In this document: positions 60,571 through 62,762 of the stretch, in pieces
How positions within the stretch are numbered: the first letter of the stretch is position 1
How the letters are laid out: each line of letters begins with the position of its first letter
Made by a program: the position numbers and the translations under genes
From: JAWKTM01 sp041399085
GTDB lineage: Bacteria > Planctomycetota > Planctomycetia > Pirellulales > Pirellulaceae
DNA: 62,762 bases
Assembly (NCBI GenBank): GCA_041399085.1
Contig: JAWKTM010000040.1
Location: 1 to 62,762, forward strand
Reading direction: 5' to 3'
Notes under the pieces: generated by a model
Seen by the model: only the letters and a program-made list of their open reading frames with translations
What the model was told of the DNA's origin: nothing
Database searches by the model: none

Positions 60571-61101
60571 TTATGTGCCATTTAGCGTTGCGAGTTCACG
60601 TTTGTAAATGCACAGACAGTCTTCGATCTGGTGGTCGCAACGCCGTGAATTCGAGGGGTAAGTCAGAGCAAAGGATGTAATCGCCACCATGCGAATCCTA
60701 ATGCCCAGCGCACCGACACGAACACCTGCATGTAAGTATACGCGATCGGGGACAAGCCGTAAGAACGCCGATGCGAAGTGCGGTATCGTAGACGTAGAGT
60801 TCACCATCCCGTGGATTGGTTGCACCGTCTCATGAATCAGGCAGAACAGGTCGAAATTATTGCAAGCGTTGAAGTCGCATCGTTGAGGGCGATCCAGCGG
60901 CGTTGAGTGTTGAAGCCGCCAGTCGCCTTTGATGCGTGCACGTTTGCCCGACGGAAGACGTGCCAGCAGCATTCTCCAACGCATCGCCGAGAGTTCGTTG
61001 TCGACGGAAAATCGTAGTTCGCGTTCCGCATTGTCGCTGTAGTTAGCGAGGTAGTGAGCGATAATGGGCGTCGAGTGAGTCAAATCGTGCGCGACGATCA
61101 C
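60571..61101 (-). pseudogene. Hypothetical small gene, reading-frame switches
   Basis: One open frame of 176 residues spans the region, but sensible protein appears to alternate between it and the next frame: LIHETVQPIH, then DGELYVYDTALRIG (shifted), then AFLRLVPDRVYLHAGVRVGA (main), then GGDYILCSDLPLEFTALRP (shifted), then QIEDCLCIYKRELATLNG (main) to the stop at 60571. I think this is a decayed copy of a short, uncharacterised planctomycete protein family. The N-terminus cannot be fixed. If the frame switches are judged coincidence, the 176-residue frame is only a weak candidate gene. Confidence 0.4.
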
Positions 61102-61433
61102 GCGTTGAGCAACTGCTCGGTTTGCGTTTCGGTGTCAATAGTTGCCGCGACATGTTCGCCACGAATAAAATGCCTTTGCTACAGGACTAGCGAACTTCCC
61201 ATTTGGCCGACGAACGAAAGGGGGGTGCGGTGAGTGTCGAGCATTTAGGATGCCGGGCATGCATAGATTCCCGCGTGGCCGAGGCGATTTGCGACGATGG
61301 TGGCTTGCCCGTGAGGGCGACTGCGGACGTGTGGCTGCGGAGCGGCTGATAGAGATGATCAGCTGCCGCAAGAACGGTGACGATCCGGGCGTGTCAACCG
61401 CTGCCCTAGAATTGGGTCGGAACGGTGGGAAGG
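61102..61433. other. Intergenic, nothing recognised
   Basis: Between the decayed small gene and tRNA-Gln I see no coding region or repeat. Short open frames on both strands here overlap the tRNA or have no protein character. Confidence 0.5.
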
Positions 61434-61505
61434 CTGCCCGACTAGGACTCGAACCTAGAACAACGGAGCCAGAATCCGTCGTGTTGCCAATTACACCATC
61501 GGGCA
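61434..61505 (-). tRNA. tRNA-Gln (CTG anticodon)
   Basis: The minus strand folds as a 72-base tRNA. The acceptor stem pairs TGCCCGA with TCGGGCA plus a discriminator G. The anticodon stem is ACGGA/TCCGT around the loop TTCTGGC, giving anticodon CTG for codon CAG. The T arm is CTAGG-TTCGAGT-CCTAG. No CCA is encoded. It stands alone. Confidence 0.95.
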
Positions 61506-61759
61506 AGTGAAGCTATTGAGAGACCGGCGAGCGTCGCCGAGGTTCGGCCGCCCAGCCTGATTCGGTACGGTAAGTCGGCTGCCACGCTTGGTCAAGGCCG
61601 CGCCGGACGGACGAATCTCCGTCCGGGTGGTCGTCGAGCCGTGCTTCGATTGGGTCGGCAGTCGTCGTTGCTTGTTGACGATGGGGCATCCCCCTTACTA
61701 CAATCGCCAACGCTGGCCTTTACCCCGCCAAATTCGCCCTTTGCAAACGGTCTCCTTTC

Positions 61760-62762
61760 ATGGCTTATCTTGTGGCGAACAACGGCCCGCGTCAGGGTGC
61801 GCGGTACGAGCTTGACAGCAAAGAACACGTTCTCGGGCGACACCCCGATTGCCAAATCGTGGTGGATGTCGGGGCCGTGAGCCGCCAGCACGCGCGGATC
61901 GTGCCCGACGGAGACGAATTCGCGCTCGAGGATCTGGAGAGCCGCAATGGCACGTACTTGAACGGGCAACCGATCAAGTCTCGTCTGCGGCATCAATTGA
62001 ATCACGGCGACCGAGTGCGCATTTGCGATATCGACTTCACGTTCATCTCGGGCTCGGATCGCGTTGACATGCCGTTTCCGTCGTCGCAGGACGGATCGAG
62101 CTTCCGCACGGTGCTGGTCGAAGACGAAGCAGAGTCGGGTTCGACGATTATGTCGAAGCTGGACGTTTCCAATCTGAGCGGCCGGCTGCAGCTTTCGGCC
62201 ACTCCGCAAGCCAAGTTGGCCGCGATGATGGAGATCGCTCGGAGCTTGGGCGGAGCGGTCTCGTTGGACGCCGTCTTGCCGCAAGTGCTGGCGAGCATGT
62301 TCAAGATTTTCGTGCAGGCCGATCGCGGCTTCATCGTCCTGAAGATGCCCGATGGTTCGCTGGTGCCGCGGTGGACGCAGACGCGTCGCGAGGATGATGC
62401 GGACACGATTCGCATTAGCCGCACGATTGTGAACGAAGTGATGCGCGAGAAAGAGGCGATCCTGTCCGCCGATGCGGCAACCGATACGCGTTTCGAAATG
62501 AGCCAAAGCATCGCGGACTTTCGTATCCGATCGATGATGTGCGCGCCGCTGATCGACAGCCAAGGCAATGCCATCGGCGCTTTGCAGATCGATACGCTGG
62601 ATCAACGAAAGCGTTTCGCGCAAGAAGATTTGGAAGTGTTGGCCAGCATCGCCGCCCAAGCGGCCGTGGCGATTGAGAACGCCCAGCTTCACGATCAACT
62701 GTTGCGACAACGCGAAATCGAACGCGATCTGCAATTGGCTCACGACGTTCAAAAGGCGTTCT
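61760..62762 (+). CDS. FHA-GAF domain regulator, 3' end beyond the window
   Basis: The frame is open from the ATG at 61760 to the last base, 334 codons. Residues 1-100 are an FHA domain that binds phosphothreonine (HVLGRHPDCQIVVDVGAVSR, HARIVPDGDEFALEDLESRN, GTYLNGQPI). Residues about 155-315 are a GAF domain (AVSLDAVLPQVLASMFKIFV, MMCAPLIDSQGNAIGALQID). A coiled-coil starts at the end (QLLRQREIERDLQLAHDVQK), and the 'DLQLAHDVQK' form usually leads into a PP2C/SpoIIE-type phosphatase domain, here outside the window. Such proteins act in stress or sigma-factor partner switching. The antisense frame on the minus strand is a shadow. Confidence 0.88.
   Translation, partial: MAYLVANNGPRQGARYELDSKEHVLGRHPDCQIVVDVGAVSRQHARIVPDGDEFALEDLESRNGTYLNGQPIKSRLRHQLNHGDRVRICDIDFTFISGSDRVDMPFPSSQDGSSFRTVLVEDEAESGSTIMSKLDVSNLSGRLQLSATPQAKLAAMMEIARSLGGAVSLDAVLPQVLASMFKIFVQADRGFIVLKMPDGSLVPRWTQTRREDDADTIRISRTIVNEVMREKEAILSADAATDTRFEMSQSIADFRIRSMMCAPLIDSQGNAIGALQIDTLDQRKRFAQEDLEVLASIAAQAAVAIENAQLHDQLLRQREIERDLQLAHDVQKAF

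Noticed and set aside
61592..62752. 386-codon open frame on the minus strand
   Set aside because: It is antisense to the FHA-GAF gene, which shows clear FHA and GAF motifs.

Overview
The window looks like chromosome from a planctomycete, probably of the Pirellula/Rhodopirellula type. This is inferred from gene families: a giant cadherin-like/beta-propeller surface protein with a short N-terminal 'LESLERRELLA' motif (the planctomycete LEPR-xLL type) and a matrixin-like C-terminus, a PVC-type dehydrogenase with a haem-binding C-terminus, a BBP2-type porin, PQQ-repeat proteins and an Hsp70 paralogue cluster. The DNA is GC-rich with genes on both strands. No rRNA, IS element, prophage or CRISPR array was seen; there is one tRNA-Gln.

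Layout. 0.3-2.5 kb: a two-gene osmoprotectant ABC importer. 2.6-4.6 kb: a wrecked acetyl-CoA synthetase gene. 4.8-10.9 kb: a five-gene chaperone cluster (TPR protein, J-like protein without HPD, GrpE-like factor, Hsp70, zinc-ribbon protein). 11.0-16.7 kb: an Mrp/Mnh cation/proton antiporter operon A-B-C-D-E-F-G in which B and F are frameshifted. 16.7-20.5 kb: a large SGNH-PVC dehydrogenase-cupredoxin-haem gene broken into many frames. 20.7-22.6 kb: msrA and a convergent PQQ-propeller gene. 22.8-41.5 kb: one roughly 18.6-kb giant surface-protein gene, interrupted only by a compensating pair of single-base shifts. 41.6-43.2 kb: porin. 43.4-48.8 kb: MacB/Lol-like permease and ATPase, a zinc-ribbon membrane protein and ruvA. 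48.9-55.7 kb: ceramidase-like protein, lipoprotein, a secreted protein of unknown function, a Cys-less thioredoxin-like protein and a DUF3472 protein. 55.7-58.8 kb: ilvB and a divergent Gfo/Idh/MocA oxidoreductase. 58.8-61.1 kb: a poorer region of decayed small genes. 61.4-62.8 kb: tRNA-Gln and the start of an FHA-GAF regulator that runs off the window.

A theme of the window is single-base frame breaks in otherwise conserved genes. Some genes (acs, the PVC dehydrogenase, mnhF, a small gene at 60.6-61.1 kb) have so many that real decay or poor local sequence must be considered; others (ABC ATPase start, lipoprotein at a T7 run, the giant gene) have one or two and may be sequencing errors. The best candidate for an under-described system is the self-contained Hsp70 cluster with a J-like partner that lacks HPD and an acidic TPR protein. 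The most striking single object is the giant five-propeller, matrixin-ended surface protein.
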